Assembly: GCA_010909725.1 (NCBI GenBank)
Contig: JAACMV010000017.1
Coordinates: 558,001-622,000 of the forward strand
Reading direction: 5' to 3'
Source: Picochlorum sp. 'celeri'
Taxonomy: Eukaryota > Chlorophyta > Trebouxiophyceae
DNA: 64,000 bases
A program made the translations under genes and the position numbers. Below, in pieces: positions 1 to 12,897 of the stretch; the stretch's first letter is position 1; the number at the start of each line of letters is the position of its first letter. The notes under the pieces are model-generated. The model had not been told where the DNA came from and did not search any database. It was given only the letters and a program-made list of their open reading frames with translations.

Positions 1-1926
1 CAGAGCTTTGATACACGGATTCAGGACGATATACTGCAATCGTTGAGCCAGCAGCAGCCACAACAGTCGCAGCAGCAACAGTTGTCGTCTAGTACACCGT
101 GTTCGTCGTCACAGCAGCTTGGATATGATCATGTATTTTCCAAGTCTCAAAAGGAGTTTGGGGAGAGTGAGAATAGTTTTTTGAAAAATAATTTATACGA
201 GGAAGAAATCTTTGCGTTTGAATCTGGCAGTGTGCAGGGGTCTTCTCAGTATACACATGCAGGAGTGAGCTCTTCCTCCAGGTATGGTGGTGGGCTTGCT
301 CCTCATGTGCCGAGCGGCAAGGACTTGGCGACATCACCTCCATCATCATCTCAGGATAGAGAGTCTAGGACGGTGTTGATCCAGGGGATTGATCCGAACA
401 CGCCTGATAACATCTTGAAGGAACAGTTTGAGTGTTTTGGGGATATTCAGTCTATTTCACTGGAGACCAAGATGCAGGGGTATATGATGATAACATATCA
501 TGATATACGAGCTGCTCGATTGGCAATGCACTCGTCTGGGACTGTATGGAGAGGTAGACAATTGTCGTGCACCATGTTGGGTCAGGATGTGACAGTGCAG
601 AGTTCATCACCCACCATGCTGTATCTCATTTCATTGGATGGAGGCAAATCCTTGGATGATGTATATTATCTCTTGTCGTCATATGGCGAGTTGAAGGATT
701 TGAAACAGCATCCATATCAGCAGCATTGCTGTATGGCGGAATTTTATGACAGCAGACATGCTGCTGCTGCACTGAGCAGCCTCAAATCATCTCCAGATGT
801 GACTGGAAGGCTGGTTGTGTTGGATGGGTCAAACAAGGACCTGTTTGGCAATGTAGAAGATTTTAACCAGCAGCAGCAATATGTCAATCGCTATCAACAG
901 ACATATTCGACGAGTGTGTCGGATATGACCAAGAATCTGTCAGAAATCTCATTGGATAGCAATCGTAGCCCTCATCAGTCCTCCCAAGGACTCTACCAAA
1001 TGATGCCTCGTGGATTGGTACAGTCCAATGATATGTTGAACAGAAGGACGAGTACGTATCCAAGTGCCGAGAAGATGTGGCAAGCCAATGCGATGGTTGA
1101 CAGACATGGAGCAAGTCCACCGAGTACAAATGCACAGTGGCTTGCATCGAACGAAGTTCTAGCTGCCTTGCAAGCACAGCAAATGGCCAGTATGCAATCA
1201 CATCATCTTCATCATCAAAATCAGAGTTCCATGCAGAGTGTGTTGCAGGGTGCTTTTCTGTCAAATCCTGATATTGGGCGCTCGCAGTACGTTGGTGGCA
1301 GTCAATCCATGCAACAGCCTACGAGGCGAAACGTGTCTGATCCTAGTTTAGGGGGTCGATTGGCAAGGCGAAATGTGAACCCATTAGCCGAGGCGGAAAG
1401 AAAAGCACAGCAGGATCGCTTGTATGGTTTGGACTTGCACAAGATATTGGCAGGGGAGGATAGGAGAACAACTTTGATGATAAAAAATATTCCAAACAAG
1501 TACACACAGAAAATGCTTCTGACGCTGTTGGAAGAGAGATTTGCAGGGACTCATCCATTCCCCTTTGATTTCTTCTACTTGCCAATTGACTTCAAGAACA
1601 AGTGCAATGTGGGGTATGCATTCATAAATATGACCACCCATTTGGCAATCCCAGCACTGGTGGAGGATTTTCATGGAAGACGGTGGCCCAAGTTTAATTC
1701 TGAAAAAGTCTGCCAGATTGCCTATGGCCGCATTCAGGGGAAGCTTGCGTTAATTCAACATTTTCAAAATTCATCCTTGCTGCACGAGGATAAGAGGTGT
1801 CGTCCAGTGCTGTTTAATATTGATGGAGAGGTAGAGCAGTTTCCTATTGGACCAGAAGCTCTGGCTTCCTTCAGTATGAAACATCAGAAAGAATCTGGCA
1901 TTGGGCGAGGGGAAGCTGCACGTTGA
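1..1926 (+). CDS. Mei2-like RNA-binding protein (5' partial)
   Basis: The frame is open from the first base of the window to the TGA at 1924-1926 (about 641 residues), so the start codon or an upstream exon lies outside. Three RNA-recognition motifs are visible: RRM1 near residues 123-195 (begins RTVLIQGID), RRM2 near 205-275 (begins TMLYLISLDG), and a large C-terminal RRM near 490-600 with TTLMIKNIPN and FDFFYLPIDFKNKCNVGYAF, the hallmark of the Mei2 family. The N-terminus and the linkers are rich in Gln and Ser. Plant and yeast Mei2-like proteins bind RNA and act in meiosis and growth; the role here is inferred from the family. A TGTAA polyadenylation-type signal lies at 2189-2193. The third RRM makes the family call secure; which subgroup it belongs to is not determined. 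Confidence 0.93.
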   Translation, partial: QSFDTRIQDDILQSLSQQQPQQSQQQQLSSSTPCSSSQQLGYDHVFSKSQKEFGESENSFLKNNLYEEEIFAFESGSVQGSSQYTHAGVSSSSRYGGGLAPHVPSGKDLATSPPSSSQDRESRTVLIQGIDPNTPDNILKEQFECFGDIQSISLETKMQGYMMITYHDIRAARLAMHSSGTVWRGRQLSCTMLGQDVTVQSSSPTMLYLISLDGGKSLDDVYYLLSSYGELKDLKQHPYQQHCCMAEFYDSRHAAAALSSLKSSPDVTGRLVVLDGSNKDLFGNVEDFNQQQQYVNRYQQTYSTSVSDMTKNLSEISLDSNRSPHQSSQGLYQMMPRGLVQSNDMLNRRTSTYPSAEKMWQANAMVDRHGASPPSTNAQWLASNEVLAALQAQQMASMQSHHLHHQNQSSMQSVLQGAFLSNPDIGRSQYVGGSQSMQQPTRRNVSDPSLGGRLARRNVNPLAEAERKAQQDRLYGLDLHKILAGEDRRTTLMIKNIPNKYTQKMLLTLLEERFAGTHPFPFDFFYLPIDFKNKCNVGYAFINMTTHLAIPALVEDFHGRRWPKFNSEKVCQIAYGRIQGKLALIQHFQNSSLLHEDKRCRPVLFNIDGEVEQFPIGPEALASFSMKHQKESGIGRGEAAR

Positions 1927-2477
1927 TAGAAGGGTAAAACAAGAAAAGAATGAATCGCCAATTGAATGTTAGCACACGTAGAAGTCTTTTTTTTTATCGC
2001 CTAGAGTATTTTGAGTAGAGAAGTTCCTGCATTGTCCTTCTGTTTTCCAAGCAGCGCCTGTGTTCATGTATGTAGTTTCAGTCCAGTCTGAATGCATCCA
2101 GTTTAGATGCTATCAGGACTCGCATGACATCTATATTTTGATTTCATATTTTTTATTTTTATTCTTCGTATTAAAAGACGCTCGTTTTGTAAGGAATGAA
2201 TGTTGATGAAGTTTGGGCTGTTCAAGGCAACAGACATGCTCTGGTCAACATCAGGCACATGCATGGAGTCAACTCAAATGCCCATGGATTCCATCCAAGG
2301 AGTTTTCTAGGGACTGGGTCATTGATTTGAATGCTGTGGTGTGACTCATGGCAGAAAAAATAAAATCATTATATGATTGCAAGACTGGTATTAAACAAAT
2401 CAGTCTGATAATCCCTGTTGTGAGGTCTTGAGGGTATCAATCATCTGTACTGTGAAGAAGAAGCCAGTCAACTGACA
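1927..2477. other. Intergenic: Mei2-like 3' UTR and beta-tubulin promoter
   Basis: AT-rich non-coding sequence between two genes on the same strand. It contains the TGTAA at 2189-2193, probably the 3' processing signal of the upstream gene. I see no convincing TATA box or RNA gene. Confidence 0.5.
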
Positions 2478-4027
<1,550 letters not shown>

Positions 4028-4157
4028 TCCTCTTTGCAAATTGTCCACGCAAGGGTTATTCTAACCACTGTAAACAAAAGCATCTTCGAGTTTCGTTAAA
4101 AAAATTCTAAAATAATCATGATTCTTTCCAAAAAGATTATCTCATTAGACGTGGTTT

Positions 4158-7100
4158 TTATGGTTCATAACTGAGCATTGGTCTAAGCCACTTCTCTGCT
4201 TCTTCCAATGGCATCTTCTTTCTCTCTGCGTAATCGACAACTTGATCCTGGGTAATCTTACCCACAGCAAAGTAATGCGAATGAGGAGCAGCAAAGTACA
4301 GACCAGACACAGAGGCTGCTGGCAACATGGCCATGGACTCTGTCAAATCCATGCCAATTTCTTCTTTGATATTCATCATGTTCCACATTGTCTTTTTCTC
4401 TGTATGGTCTGGTTGTGATGGATATCCTGCTGCTGGACGGATGCCTTGATATTTCACCTTGAGCAGGTCATCAACATCGAGCTTCTCATCCTTTGAGTAA
4501 CCCCACAACTCTTGGCGGACCACCTCATGCAACTTCTCTGCAAATGCTTCTGCTAGACGATCTGCAAGTGCTTCCGCCATGATGTAGTTATAGTCATCAC
4601 CAGCTTGTTTATACTCCTCTGTGAGCTTTTCGACCCCAAGAGCAGAGTTTGCAAATGCCCCAACATAGTCCACCATTCCAGTCTCTTTTGGAGCAATGAA
4701 ATCCGAGATGCAAGCATATGGCTCCTCTGTCTCCTTCTCAGCTTGCTGACGCAATCCATAGAACTTGCCTATGATGTCAGATCTCGTCTCGTCCTGGTAC
4801 ACCTCAATATCATCCCCAATGGCATTTGCTGGATACAAACCGACAATGCCCACCAATGTTAGGAGTTTTCCATCAATAATTTTTTGCAGCAATTCCTGTG
4901 CCTCATCGAACAGGCGCTTAGCTTCCGCTCCCACAGTTTCATCCTTGAAAATCTTGGGGTAACCTCTATTTGGATATCTTCCCCTCAGCTGCCATACCTG
5001 GAAGAAAGGATTCCAATCAATGTAAGGCACGACCTCTTCCAATGGATAATCTTTGAATACTTTTGTACCCAGCATTGCAGGCCTGATAGGCTTGTACTCT
5101 GGCAAAGACCAATCGACCTGGATTTTCTTGGCCTGGGAATCCTTCAGAGTAAGGTATGTCCTATCTTCCATGCCAGCATAGAATTCCTCTCTCAATTCCT
5201 CATACTGTTCTCTAACATCATCTTGGAAGTCCTGTGTTGCGTTAGGATCCAACAGCGACTGAACCACAGGTACAGAGCGAGAAGCATCGAGGACATACAC
5301 AACTGAGCCTGAGTACTGTGGAGCAATCTTGACTGCCGTGTGCATCTTTGATGTGGTTGCCCCACCAATGAGCAGGGGCAATCTCAAACCTCTTTCTTCC
5401 ATTTTCTTTGCAACAGTGACCATTTCGTCCAATGATGGAGTGATCAGACCGGAGAGACCAATGATATCAGCATTGTGCTCCTCTGCTGCATCCAGAATGG
5501 TTTCCCATGGACACATGACTCCTACATCAATGACTTTGAAATTATTGCAACCCAGAACAACTGATACAATATTCTTTCCAATGTCGTGTACGTCTCCTTT
5601 AACAGTCGCCATAATTACTACTCCAGCATTATCAGATGTGACTCCAGAATTCTTTTTCGCTTCCTCAATGAACGGAATAAGGTGGCCTACAGCCTTCTTC
5701 ATCACTCGTGCAGATTTGATTACCTGAGGCAAAAACATTTTGCCTGCACCGAAAAGATCCCCGACAACATTCATACCATCCATGAGAGGACCTTCAATAA
5801 CATTCAAAGGCTCTGGGTAACGGCCGGACACACGAGCTTCCTCTGTATCCGCCACCACATGGGCATCAATACCTTTGATAAGGGCATGCTCAATACGTTT
5901 CTCAACAGGTAAATCTCTCCATGAATCACCAGTCTTCTTATCTGAGGAGGAATTGTCGCTCTCCCCCTTCCTTCTCACATTCGTGGGTGTACTCTTTGGA
6001 TCTAACGTAGCCGCATATTCCAACAATCTCTCTGTTGCATTCTCACAGCGATTCAACAGGACATCCTCGACCATCTCCAGCAGCTCCTTGTCAATCTTCT
6101 CATACACATCCTCCTGGACTTGCTTGGCATTCACAATACCCATGTCCATACCAGCCTTGCATGCATGATGAAGGAATGATGAGTGGAAGGCGCGGCGGAC
6201 TGGCTCGTTCCCGCGGAAGGAAAAGGCAATGTTCGACACACCACCAGACACCTTGGCGCCGGGGCACAGGCGCTTGATCTCTGACGTGGCACGGATGAAG
6301 TCAACCGCGTAGTTGTTGTGCTCTGCCAGACCAGTACCAACAGTCAAAATGTTTGGATCGAAAATGATGTCCTGAGGGTTGAAACCGACCTCCTCCACCA
6401 AAATGCGATATGCACGAGTGCAGATGCGGACCTTGTCTTCACACGTTGCAGCCTGGCCCTCCTCGTCAAACGCCATCACCACCACAGCAGCCCCGTGGCG
6501 ACGAATCTCAGATGCTTGCTCTCTGAACTTGTCCTCGCCCTCTTTCAGCGAGATCGAATTGACGATGCACTTGCCCTGGCAGCACTTGATCCCAGCCTCC
6601 ACAATGTGGAACTTGGACGAGTCAATCATGAATGGGACGCGGGAAACCTCTGGATCAGACACCAGCAGGTTCACAAAACGCGTCATCGCAGACACACCCT
6701 CAATCAGACCGTCGTCCATGTTGATATCCAAGATGTCAGCACCCTGGTTCACCTGGGACACCGCAATGCCAAGAGCCTTGTCGTAATCTCCGTCCACAAT
6801 AGCCTTCTTGTAGATGCGCGACCCAGCCACGTTGCAACGCTCCCCAATCTTCAGGAACGTCGACCGCATGTCGTCCTCCTTTGGACGGTAGTTCAGAGGC
6901 TCAAGACCGCTCAAGCGCATGATGTCCTCCACAGGGTGCTTCTGACGTGGAGCATACTCGGAGGCCATCTTCTTGATGGCAGCAATGTGCTCTGGGCCGG
7001 TGCCGCAGCAGCCACCAATCGCATTCACAAGACCCTCCTCGCAGAATGGACGCACGTCTTCAGCCATCTCCGGGCCGCCCTGGTCGTACCCGCCCATCGC

Positions 7101-10100
7101 GTTCGGCAACCCAGCATTCGGGTAGCAGAACACGTAGCAGTCCGCACACCGGCTCAAATTGGCAATGTACTGCTTCATGTCCTTGGCGCCAAGCGCGCAG
7201 TTCAGACCCACTGCATACGGCTTGGCATGAGAGATGCTGTTCCAGAATGCCTCGTTGGTCTGACCGCTCAGCGTGCGCCCAGAGTTGTCCACAATCGTGC
7301 CAGACACAAACACTGGGATGCGCACCCCCTTCTCCTTGAAGAACTTGTCAAGGGCGTACAGCGCCGCGCGCGCGTTCCCTGTGTCGAAAATGGTCTCCAC
7401 CAAGAAGACGTCGACGCCGCCGTCGTACAGCGCGATCGCCTGCTCGTAGTACGCCTGCGCCACCTCGTCAAACGTGATGCCACGCAGCGCTGGGTTCTCC
7501 ACGCTGGGAGACACGCTCAGCGTCTTGTTGGTGGGGCCGATCGCCCCAGCCACAAACTTCACGCTCCCAGGATGAGCCTCCATGTACGCCTTGGTGCACT
7601 TCTTCGCCACCTGGGCGGCGGTGCGGTTGATCAGGTCCACCTCCTCTTTCTGGTCCAGCGAGTAGTCGGCCTGAGAGATGGTGGTGCCATTGAACGTGTT
7701 GGTCTCGATGATGTCCGCACCAGCCTCCAAAAACGCATTGTGGATCGACTCCACCACATCGGGACGCGTGATCACAAGGATGTCGTTGTTCCCCTTCAGC
7801 TCGTCCTTGTGGTCCTTGTACCGCTCGCCGCGGAAGTCCTCCTCCTGCAGCTTCCACTTTTGTATTTGGGTGCCCATGGCGCCATCGATGAACATGATGC
7901 GCTCTTGCATCAACGCATCCAGTTTGTCAAACGCATCACTCTTCTTCAAAGACGAAGACTCATCGTGCACACGGTACGTTGGGACTGGGGGCAAGTTCTC
8001 TGGTGGAGCGAGCGGATCAAATCCCTTGGGAATAGGGCTAACCTTCTCAGGCAACACTGGACCAGCATTGAGCTTCTTAACGTTTGTTGGAGTACTCTTG
8101 GGGTCAAGCGTAGCCGCATATTCAAGGAGTCTCTCTGTTGCATCATCCCTCCTGTTCAACAGGACATCCTCGACCATCTCCAGCAGCTCCTTGTCAATCT
8201 TCTCATACACATCCTCCTGGACTTGCTTGGCATTCACAATACCCATGTCCATACCAGCCTTGCATGCATGATGAAGGAATGATGAGTGGAAGGCGCGGCG
8301 GACTGGCTCGTTCCCGCGGAAGGAAAAGGCAATGTTCGACACACCACCAGACACCTTGGCGCCGGGGCACAGGCGCTTGATCTCTGACGTGGCACGGATG
8401 AAGTCAACCGCGTAGTTGTTGTGCTCTGCCAGACCAGTACCAACAGTCAAAATGTTTGGATCGAAAATGATGTCCTGAGGGTTGAAACCGACCTCCTCCA
8501 CCAAAATGCGATATGCACGAGTGCAGATGCGGACCTTGTCTTCACACGTTGCAGCCTGGCCCTCCTCGTCAAACGCCATCACCACCACAGCAGCCCCGTG
8601 GCGACGAATCTCAGATGCTTGCTCTCTGAACTTGTCCTCGCCCTCTTTCAGCGAGATCGAATTGACGATGCACTTGCCCTGGCAGCACTTGATCCCAGCC
8701 TCCACAATGTGGAACTTGGACGAGTCAATCATGAATGGGACGCGGGAAACCTCTGGATCAGACACCAGCAGGTTCACAAAACGCGTCATCGCAGACACAC
8801 CCTCAATCAGTCCGTCGTCCATGTTGATATCCAAGATGTCAGCACCCTGGTTCACCTGGGACACCGCAATGCCAAGAGCCTTGTCGTAATCTCCGTCCAC
8901 AATAGCCTTCTTGTAGATGCGCGACCCAGCCACGTTGCAACGCTCCCCAATCTTCAGGAACGTCGACCGCATGTCGTCCTCCTTTGGACGGTAGTTCAGA
9001 GGCTCAAGACCGCTCAAGCGCATGATGTCCTCCACAGGGTGCTTCTGACGTGGAGCATACTCGGAGGCCATCTTCTTGATGGCAGCAATGTGCTCTGGGC
9101 CGGTGCCGCAGCAGCCACCAATCGCATTCACAAGACCCTCCTCGCAGAATGGACGCACGTCTTCAGCCATCTCCGGGCCGCCCTGGTCGTACCCGCCCAT
9201 CGCGTTCGGCAACCCAGCATTCGGGTAGCAGAACACGTAGCAGTCCGCACACCGGCTCAAATTGGCAATGTACTGCTTCATGTCCTTGGCGCCAAGCGCG
9301 CAGTTCAGACCCACTGCATACGGCTTGGCATGAGAGATGCTGTTCCAGAATGCCTCGTTGGTCTGACCGCTCAGCGTGCGCCCAGAGTTGTCCACAATCG
9401 TGCCAGACACAAACACTGGGATGCGCACCCCCTTCTCCTTGAAGAACTTGTCAAGCGCGTACAGCGCCGCGCGCGCGTTCCCTGTGTCAAAAATGGTCTC
9501 CACCAAGAAGACGTCGACGCCGCCGTCGTACAGCGCGATCGCCTGCTCGTAGTACGCCTGCGCCACCTCGTCAAACGTGATGCCACGAAGCGCTGGGTTC
9601 TCCACGCTGGGAGACACGCTCAGCGTCTTGTTGGTGGGGCCGATCGCCCCAGCCACAAACTTCACGCTCCCGGGATGAGCCTCCATGTACGCCTTGGTGC
9701 ACTTCTTCGCCACCTGGGCGGCGGTGCGGTTGATCAGGTCCACCTCCTCTTTCTGGTCCAGCGAGTAGTCAGCCTGAGAGATGGTGGTGCCATTGAACGT
9801 GTTGGTCTCGATGATGTCCGCACCAGCCTCCAAAAACGCATTGTGGATCGACTCCACCACATCCGGACGCGTGATCACAAGGATGTCGTTGTTTCCCTTC
9901 AGCTCGTCCTTGTGGTCCTTGTACCGCTCGCCGCGGAAGTCCTCCTCCTGCAGCTTCCACTTTTGTATTTGGGTGCCCATGGCGCCATCGATGAACATGA
10001 TGCGCTCTTGCATCAACGCGTCCAGCTTGTCGAACGCATCACTCTTCTTCAAAGACGAAGACTCGTCGTGCACACGGTACGTTGGGACCGGCGCAGGTGG

Positions 10101-10226
10101 TGCCTGCTCATCAGCTGCAGTATCCACACTCTGCTCCGCAGCACCACTCACTACTCTAGCACCCAGATTGTTCACGCTCTGGAGCACATGCCTTCCAATC
10201 TCTAGCAGAGCATCCCCTTGCCCCAT
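4158..10226 (-). CDS. METH: Cobalamin-dependent methionine synthase with duplicated Hcy/folate module
   Basis: Transfers the methyl group of methyl-tetrahydrofolate through cobalamin to homocysteine. The usual enzyme is about 1,230 residues; this ORF is 2,022 because the N-terminal homocysteine-binding plus pterin-binding half occurs twice (residues 47-716 and 748-1417), joined by a 31-residue linker. Both copies keep the zinc-ligand motifs GLNCALG and [10 protein letters not shown]. They are followed once by the B12-binding domain (GDVHDIGKN near residue 1545, with the cobalt-ligand His) and by the AdoMet-binding reactivation domain ([15 protein letters not shown] near 1929). The ATG at 10224-10226 is the only Met before the first module. 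TATATATA directly abuts this ATG, so the transcript start is uncertain. No organelle leader is evident, so a cytosolic enzyme is likely. The reading frame is intact throughout. Confidence 0.96.
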   Translation of the reverse strand: MGQGDALLEIGRHVLQSVNNLGARVVSGAAEQSVDTAADEQAPPAPVPTYRVHDESSSLKKSDAFDKLDALMQERIMFIDGAMGTQIQKWKLQEEDFRGERYKDHKDELKGNNDILVITRPDVVESIHNAFLEAGADIIETNTFNGTTISQADYSLDQKEEVDLINRTAAQVAKKCTKAYMEAHPGSVKFVAGAIGPTNKTLSVSPSVENPALRGITFDEVAQAYYEQAIALYDGGVDVFLVETIFDTGNARAALYALDKFFKEKGVRIPVFVSGTIVDNSGRTLSGQTNEAFWNSISHAKPYAVGLNCALGAKDMKQYIANLSRCADCYVFCYPNAGLPNAMGGYDQGGPEMAEDVRPFCEEGLVNAIGGCCGTGPEHIAAIKKMASEYAPRQKHPVEDIMRLSGLEPLNYRPKEDDMRSTFLKIGERCNVAGSRIYKKAIVDGDYDKALGIAVSQVNQGADILDINMDDGLIEGVSAMTRFVNLLVSDPEVSRVPFMIDSSKFHIVEAGIKCCQGKCIVNSISLKEGEDKFREQASEIRRHGAAVVVMAFDEEGQAATCEDKVRICTRAYRILVEEVGFNPQDIIFDPNILTVGTGLAEHNNYAVDFIRATSEIKRLCPGAKVSGGVSNIAFSFRGNEPVRRAFHSSFLHHACKAGMDMGIVNAKQVQEDVYEKIDKELLEMVEDVLLNRRDDATERLLEYAATLDPKSTPTNVKKLNAGPVLPEKVSPIPKGFDPLAPPENLPPVPTYRVHDESSSLKKSDAFDKLDALMQERIMFIDGAMGTQIQKWKLQEEDFRGERYKDHKDELKGNNDILVITRPDVVESIHNAFLEAGADIIETNTFNGTTISQADYSLDQKEEVDLINRTAAQVAKKCTKAYMEAHPGSVKFVAGAIGPTNKTLSVSPSVENPALRGITFDEVAQAYYEQAIALYDGGVDVFLVETIFDTGNARAALYALDKFFKEKGVRIPVFVSGTIVDNSGRTLSGQTNEAFWNSISHAKPYAVGLNCALGAKDMKQYIANLSRCADCYVFCYPNAGLPNAMGGYDQGGPEMAEDVRPFCEEGLVNAIGGCCGTGPEHIAAIKKMASEYAPRQKHPVEDIMRLSGLEPLNYRPKEDDMRSTFLKIGERCNVAGSRIYKKAIVDGDYDKALGIAVSQVNQGADILDINMDDGLIEGVSAMTRFVNLLVSDPEVSRVPFMIDSSKFHIVEAGIKCCQGKCIVNSISLKEGEDKFREQASEIRRHGAAVVVMAFDEEGQAATCEDKVRICTRAYRILVEEVGFNPQDIIFDPNILTVGTGLAEHNNYAVDFIRATSEIKRLCPGAKVSGGVSNIAFSFRGNEPVRRAFHSSFLHHACKAGMDMGIVNAKQVQEDVYEKIDKELLEMVEDVLLNRCENATERLLEYAATLDPKSTPTNVRRKGESDNSSSDKKTGDSWRDLPVEKRIEHALIKGIDAHVVADTEEARVSGRYPEPLNVIEGPLMDGMNVVGDLFGAGKMFLPQVIKSARVMKKAVGHLIPFIEEAKKNSGVTSDNAGVVIMATVKGDVHDIGKNIVSVVLGCNNFKVIDVGVMCPWETILDAAEEHNADIIGLSGLITPSLDEMVTVAKKMEERGLRLPLLIGGATTSKMHTAVKIAPQYSGSVVYVLDASRSVPVVQSLLDPNATQDFQDDVREQYEELREEFYAGMEDRTYLTLKDSQAKKIQVDWSLPEYKPIRPAMLGTKVFKDYPLEEVVPYIDWNPFFQVWQLRGRYPNRGYPKIFKDETVGAEAKRLFDEAQELLQKIIDGKLLTLVGIVGLYPANAIGDDIEVYQDETRSDIIGKFYGLRQQAEKETEEPYACISDFIAPKETGMVDYVGAFANSALGVEKLTEEYKQAGDDYNYIMAEALADRLAEAFAEKLHEVVRQELWGYSKDEKLDVDDLLKVKYQGIRPAAGYPSQPDHTEKKTMWNMMNIKEEIGMDLTESMAMLPAASVSGLYFAAPHSHYFAVGKITQDQVVDYAERKKMPLEEAEKWLRPMLSYEP
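5976..7985 (-). repeat. Intragenic duplication, second module copy
   Basis: Second copy of the methionine synthase homocysteine/folate module. Between about 6055 and 7350 I found one base difference from the other copy (position 6708). From 7350 to 7975 there are about 11, and in 5976-6052 about a quarter of positions differ. Confidence 0.95.
8079..10088 (-). repeat. Intragenic duplication, N-terminal module copy
   Basis: A 2,010-nt segment encoding 670 residues, repeated at 5976-7985 with an exact 2,103-nt (701-codon) offset. Identity is essentially complete over the central ~1.3 kb and falls towards both ends. Confidence 0.95.
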
Positions 10227-10238
10227 ATATATAGCACC

Positions 10239-10481
10239 CTACGATACAAGACACGCATCAGGGACCGATACTCGATCACGCATCAGAAACATCATCCAAA
10301 AACGCACCCCAGCTATAGCCACGACTGGAATCAGCATTGGAATCACCATGGCTGACACCAATAGAAGAAACGACATGCCAAACAAAACAACCGCTGGAAT
10401 TAAAACAACTATTCCTCCAGCGAGCACTAAAGGATGCTCACGCACGAGACGAGCAAACATCTCTGTGGCCGACGGAGACAT
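10239..10481 (-). CDS. Small hydrophobic membrane protein
   Basis: An 80-residue ORF starting at the ATG at 10479-10481 and ending in TAG at 10239-10241, only 12 nt upstream of the methionine synthase ATG and on the same strand. After a short polar start (SPSATEMFARLVREHP) nearly everything to residue 60 is hydrophobic, with four prolines spaced through it. This is enough for two membrane passes or a hairpin. It then ends with a basic RFWMMFLMRDR segment. I do not recognise the family; a lipid-droplet hairpin protein or a small ER protein are possibilities but unsupported. The tiny gap suggests a shared transcript with methionine synthase or overlapping UTRs. It could also be a long upstream ORF without a product. 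Confidence 0.45.
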   Translation of the reverse strand: MSPSATEMFARLVREHPLVLAGGIVVLIPAVVLFGMSFLLLVSAMVIPMLIPVVAIAGVRFWMMFLMRDRVSVPDACLVS

Positions 10482-10837
10482 GATACTGGTATCTGCCTTC
10501 TTCAGCACTTCCCTGTACTTCTGTACTATGCAATTTAAAAATCTGAATATAAATTAACTAATACTAGAATAATCCCTTCACTGTATGGCGTTGAACAAAG
10601 AAATGTTCAATCGATCCCACTGCGAAGACTTTTTTGAACCGTCAACTGCTGTAACACGTAGGAATCCGTACAATCAAGACTATTACTATAGATTAGAATA
10701 CATATATGGTCTCACAGTGGCATTCAATGCAGTCCTATTGGTCTATCCATCTGGATATGTCTGTAAATAGAACATTAAAATCAACTTGAGGCCATTCAAA
10801 TGTCCAGAACAGGCGCTTGTCTCATATCGAAAATACA
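10482..10837. other. Intergenic, probable bidirectional promoter
   Basis: AT-rich spacer between the minus-strand small ORF and the plus-strand GCP4 gene. A 61-codon ORF at 10585-10770 has no recognisable features and I do not support it as a gene. Confidence 0.4.
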
Positions 10838-12877
10838 ATGACACAATATGAAGGTATAGATGATGTACCTGGTTGGAAGAATCTCATTCCTGAGCTCTTA
10901 CTCGGTCTGGTTGGCTGTGGAGGGGGTGCTTTTGTCTGGAATCGAATAGAAGACGATTCTTTTGACACACAGGGCAGTCAGGACAAGGATGACAGTGTTT
11001 CTACTGAACCTATGAATGGAGAGGGATGTGGTCGAGTGACGTATCGCTTAGAGTTGTCAGAGAATGTCGACTGGGTGACGAGTGCTGAACGGGAACAGTT
11101 GAACCGGATTGTCATGCTGGGCTCGTACTACCGGGTTGTATCCGAGTATGCTCACAGCCATATAGATGTGCTGAAAGATGGTGCTTTACGGGTGTCCATG
11201 CCGTATCATGCGGCTGTGGGCCAAGGGTTGATGGAGGTGTTGGATGTGTATAGGGATGCTGTGGTCAAGTTGGAGGAATGTGTTGTTTCTGCAAAGTGTT
11301 TGCGGTCCATGTTCCCACTGGAAAGGGCTTTGAGTGAATTTTTTGAACTGTTTCCATTTCTGGCTCGTCAGGTACATGTATTGAAGGATTCGGAGGATGC
11401 AATGATTGGAGCAGAGGTTCTTCATCTGTTTGAGCAGTCTGCCCAGACTGGCATTCCAATCATAGAAGGGTGTTCAGAGAGGATCAGATGGCATTGTTAT
11501 CAGGTTTTATGTAAACAGATATATTCGTGGGCTGTGTATGGAAGGCTTTTGGATCCATCGAATGACTTTTTTATTCATATTGAAGGGGTCAAGGGTCCAC
11601 AGTATAGTATAGCGCATGCAGGGAAGAGGGGAATGAATCAGCATATTCGACTGGCTCAAGAGTCTCAGTCTGCAAATATATTATCCTCAAGGATTCCTGG
11701 TGTCGTATCATTAGGGTTGGCTCGTGATATTCTGTATGTGGGGCAGTACACTCGGATACTTGACTCATTCCAGCACGCAACACAGGGAAGCTTGTCTGTA
11801 GAGGATAATTTTGGGCGTCGATTATGGGGCGCATTTTCAAAAGACTTGATTGATTGGGTATATGTGAAGAAACTTGTGTATGATAGAAAGGTTCAATTAT
11901 CTGAGATGGTGTGGAACGAGATGTATGCCTATGGAAATATTGAAGGACAAATTGGCAGTTTTGTAGATCTGGTTCTGCAGAATAGAGGAGCTTTATATGC
12001 AGATTTAATCGAGAGGATGAACGACTCGACAATATATACAGAACCGCCTATACCTGAGAGGGCGTCTGCCTGTGCGTCGTGTTCATTCCAAGAGGCCATG
12101 TTTCATGTGGGTGACACGGGAGAGTTGGACAACTTCAGCATGGTATGGTATGATGTGACAAACCCTTCTCAATTACTCCCTGTATGGCATCCAGCATATG
12201 ATGATACTATATTTGTTCCATCGTATGATGAATGGGACGGTTTATGCATTGAATATACCATGCAATGGCCAATGCATTTGGTGTTTCCTGTCAAATTCAC
12301 AAGGCGGTATGGCGCTCTCTGGCAGCTCATGTTCAGACTCAGTAGAGCATTATACACCATGAAAACAGTGAGACAGGAAATGAGAAAATCAAGAGTGAAA
12401 TCAACTGGGAGGAAGATGGTAGCAATGCATCATCAGCTATATCATTTGCTATCTACCTATGCCATGTTTCTTCAATCTGAGATTGTTTCACATAGTTCGA
12501 GCAGAATCCATGGTATTCTATCGACATCGTCATCTCTGATCGATGCAGAACTCAAACACGAAGAGTATCTCACTGATATCATCGAGGTGTCATGTTTGGA
12601 TGTGAAACAAGTCATGGGTGTCCTGGAGGCAATGTTTTCATTCGTAAAAGCTTTGAATACACTCAGTACATCTGGTTCAGATCAAGGATTTGATGATATG
12701 TACGCCTCGTTCTTAGCAAAGTATAATGTGTTTTATCAGCTGCTACAATCGAATCAGCTGCAGTCGAAACGCCGAGGTGAAGCCATCAGAAGATTACTTC
12801 TCAAACTCAATTACAATGGGTTCTTTGATATGAATGCTCAAAAGCAGTTGACAGCACATGAACTCTATATTAGCTAG
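10838..12877 (+). CDS. GCP4: Gamma-tubulin complex component 4
   Basis: A 679-residue, intronless protein of the GCP/Spc97-Spc98 family, which builds the gamma-tubulin ring complex that nucleates microtubules. The N-terminus (IPELLLGLVG then GGGAFVW) matches the short N-terminus of GCP4 (family form ELLLALSGYPG...F.W), and the length fits GCP4 (about 670) better than the larger GCP2/3/5/6. The GRIP1 region contains CYQVLCKQIYSWAVYGRLLD followed by FFIH, the conserved core linking the two GRIP halves. The C-terminal half (LMFRLSRALYTM and later helices) corresponds to the gamma-tubulin-binding GRIP2 region. I chose the ATG at 10838 because the frame upstream of it has only non-ATG codons. The gene converges on the SDHAF4 gene, with 20 nt between stop codons. 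Confidence 0.87.
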   Translation: MTQYEGIDDVPGWKNLIPELLLGLVGCGGGAFVWNRIEDDSFDTQGSQDKDDSVSTEPMNGEGCGRVTYRLELSENVDWVTSAEREQLNRIVMLGSYYRVVSEYAHSHIDVLKDGALRVSMPYHAAVGQGLMEVLDVYRDAVVKLEECVVSAKCLRSMFPLERALSEFFELFPFLARQVHVLKDSEDAMIGAEVLHLFEQSAQTGIPIIEGCSERIRWHCYQVLCKQIYSWAVYGRLLDPSNDFFIHIEGVKGPQYSIAHAGKRGMNQHIRLAQESQSANILSSRIPGVVSLGLARDILYVGQYTRILDSFQHATQGSLSVEDNFGRRLWGAFSKDLIDWVYVKKLVYDRKVQLSEMVWNEMYAYGNIEGQIGSFVDLVLQNRGALYADLIERMNDSTIYTEPPIPERASACASCSFQEAMFHVGDTGELDNFSMVWYDVTNPSQLLPVWHPAYDDTIFVPSYDEWDGLCIEYTMQWPMHLVFPVKFTRRYGALWQLMFRLSRALYTMKTVRQEMRKSRVKSTGRKMVAMHHQLYHLLSTYAMFLQSEIVSHSSSRIHGILSTSSSLIDAELKHEEYLTDIIEVSCLDVKQVMGVLEAMFSFVKALNTLSTSGSDQGFDDMYASFLAKYNVFYQLLQSNQLQSKRRGEAIRRLLLKLNYNGFFDMNAQKQLTAHELYIS

Positions 12878-12897
12878 TAATAATATACATTCTATGA

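Noticed and set aside
6318..8282. Long plus-strand open frame (654 codons), with a similar one at 8421-10205
   Set aside because: Antisense shadow of the methionine synthase modules. Both copies arise only because the modules are duplicated and GC-rich; the product shows no family features.
10585..10770. 61-codon plus-strand ORF with an ATG
   Set aside because: Low-complexity AT-rich sequence without recognisable motifs. Lies in a promoter-type spacer.
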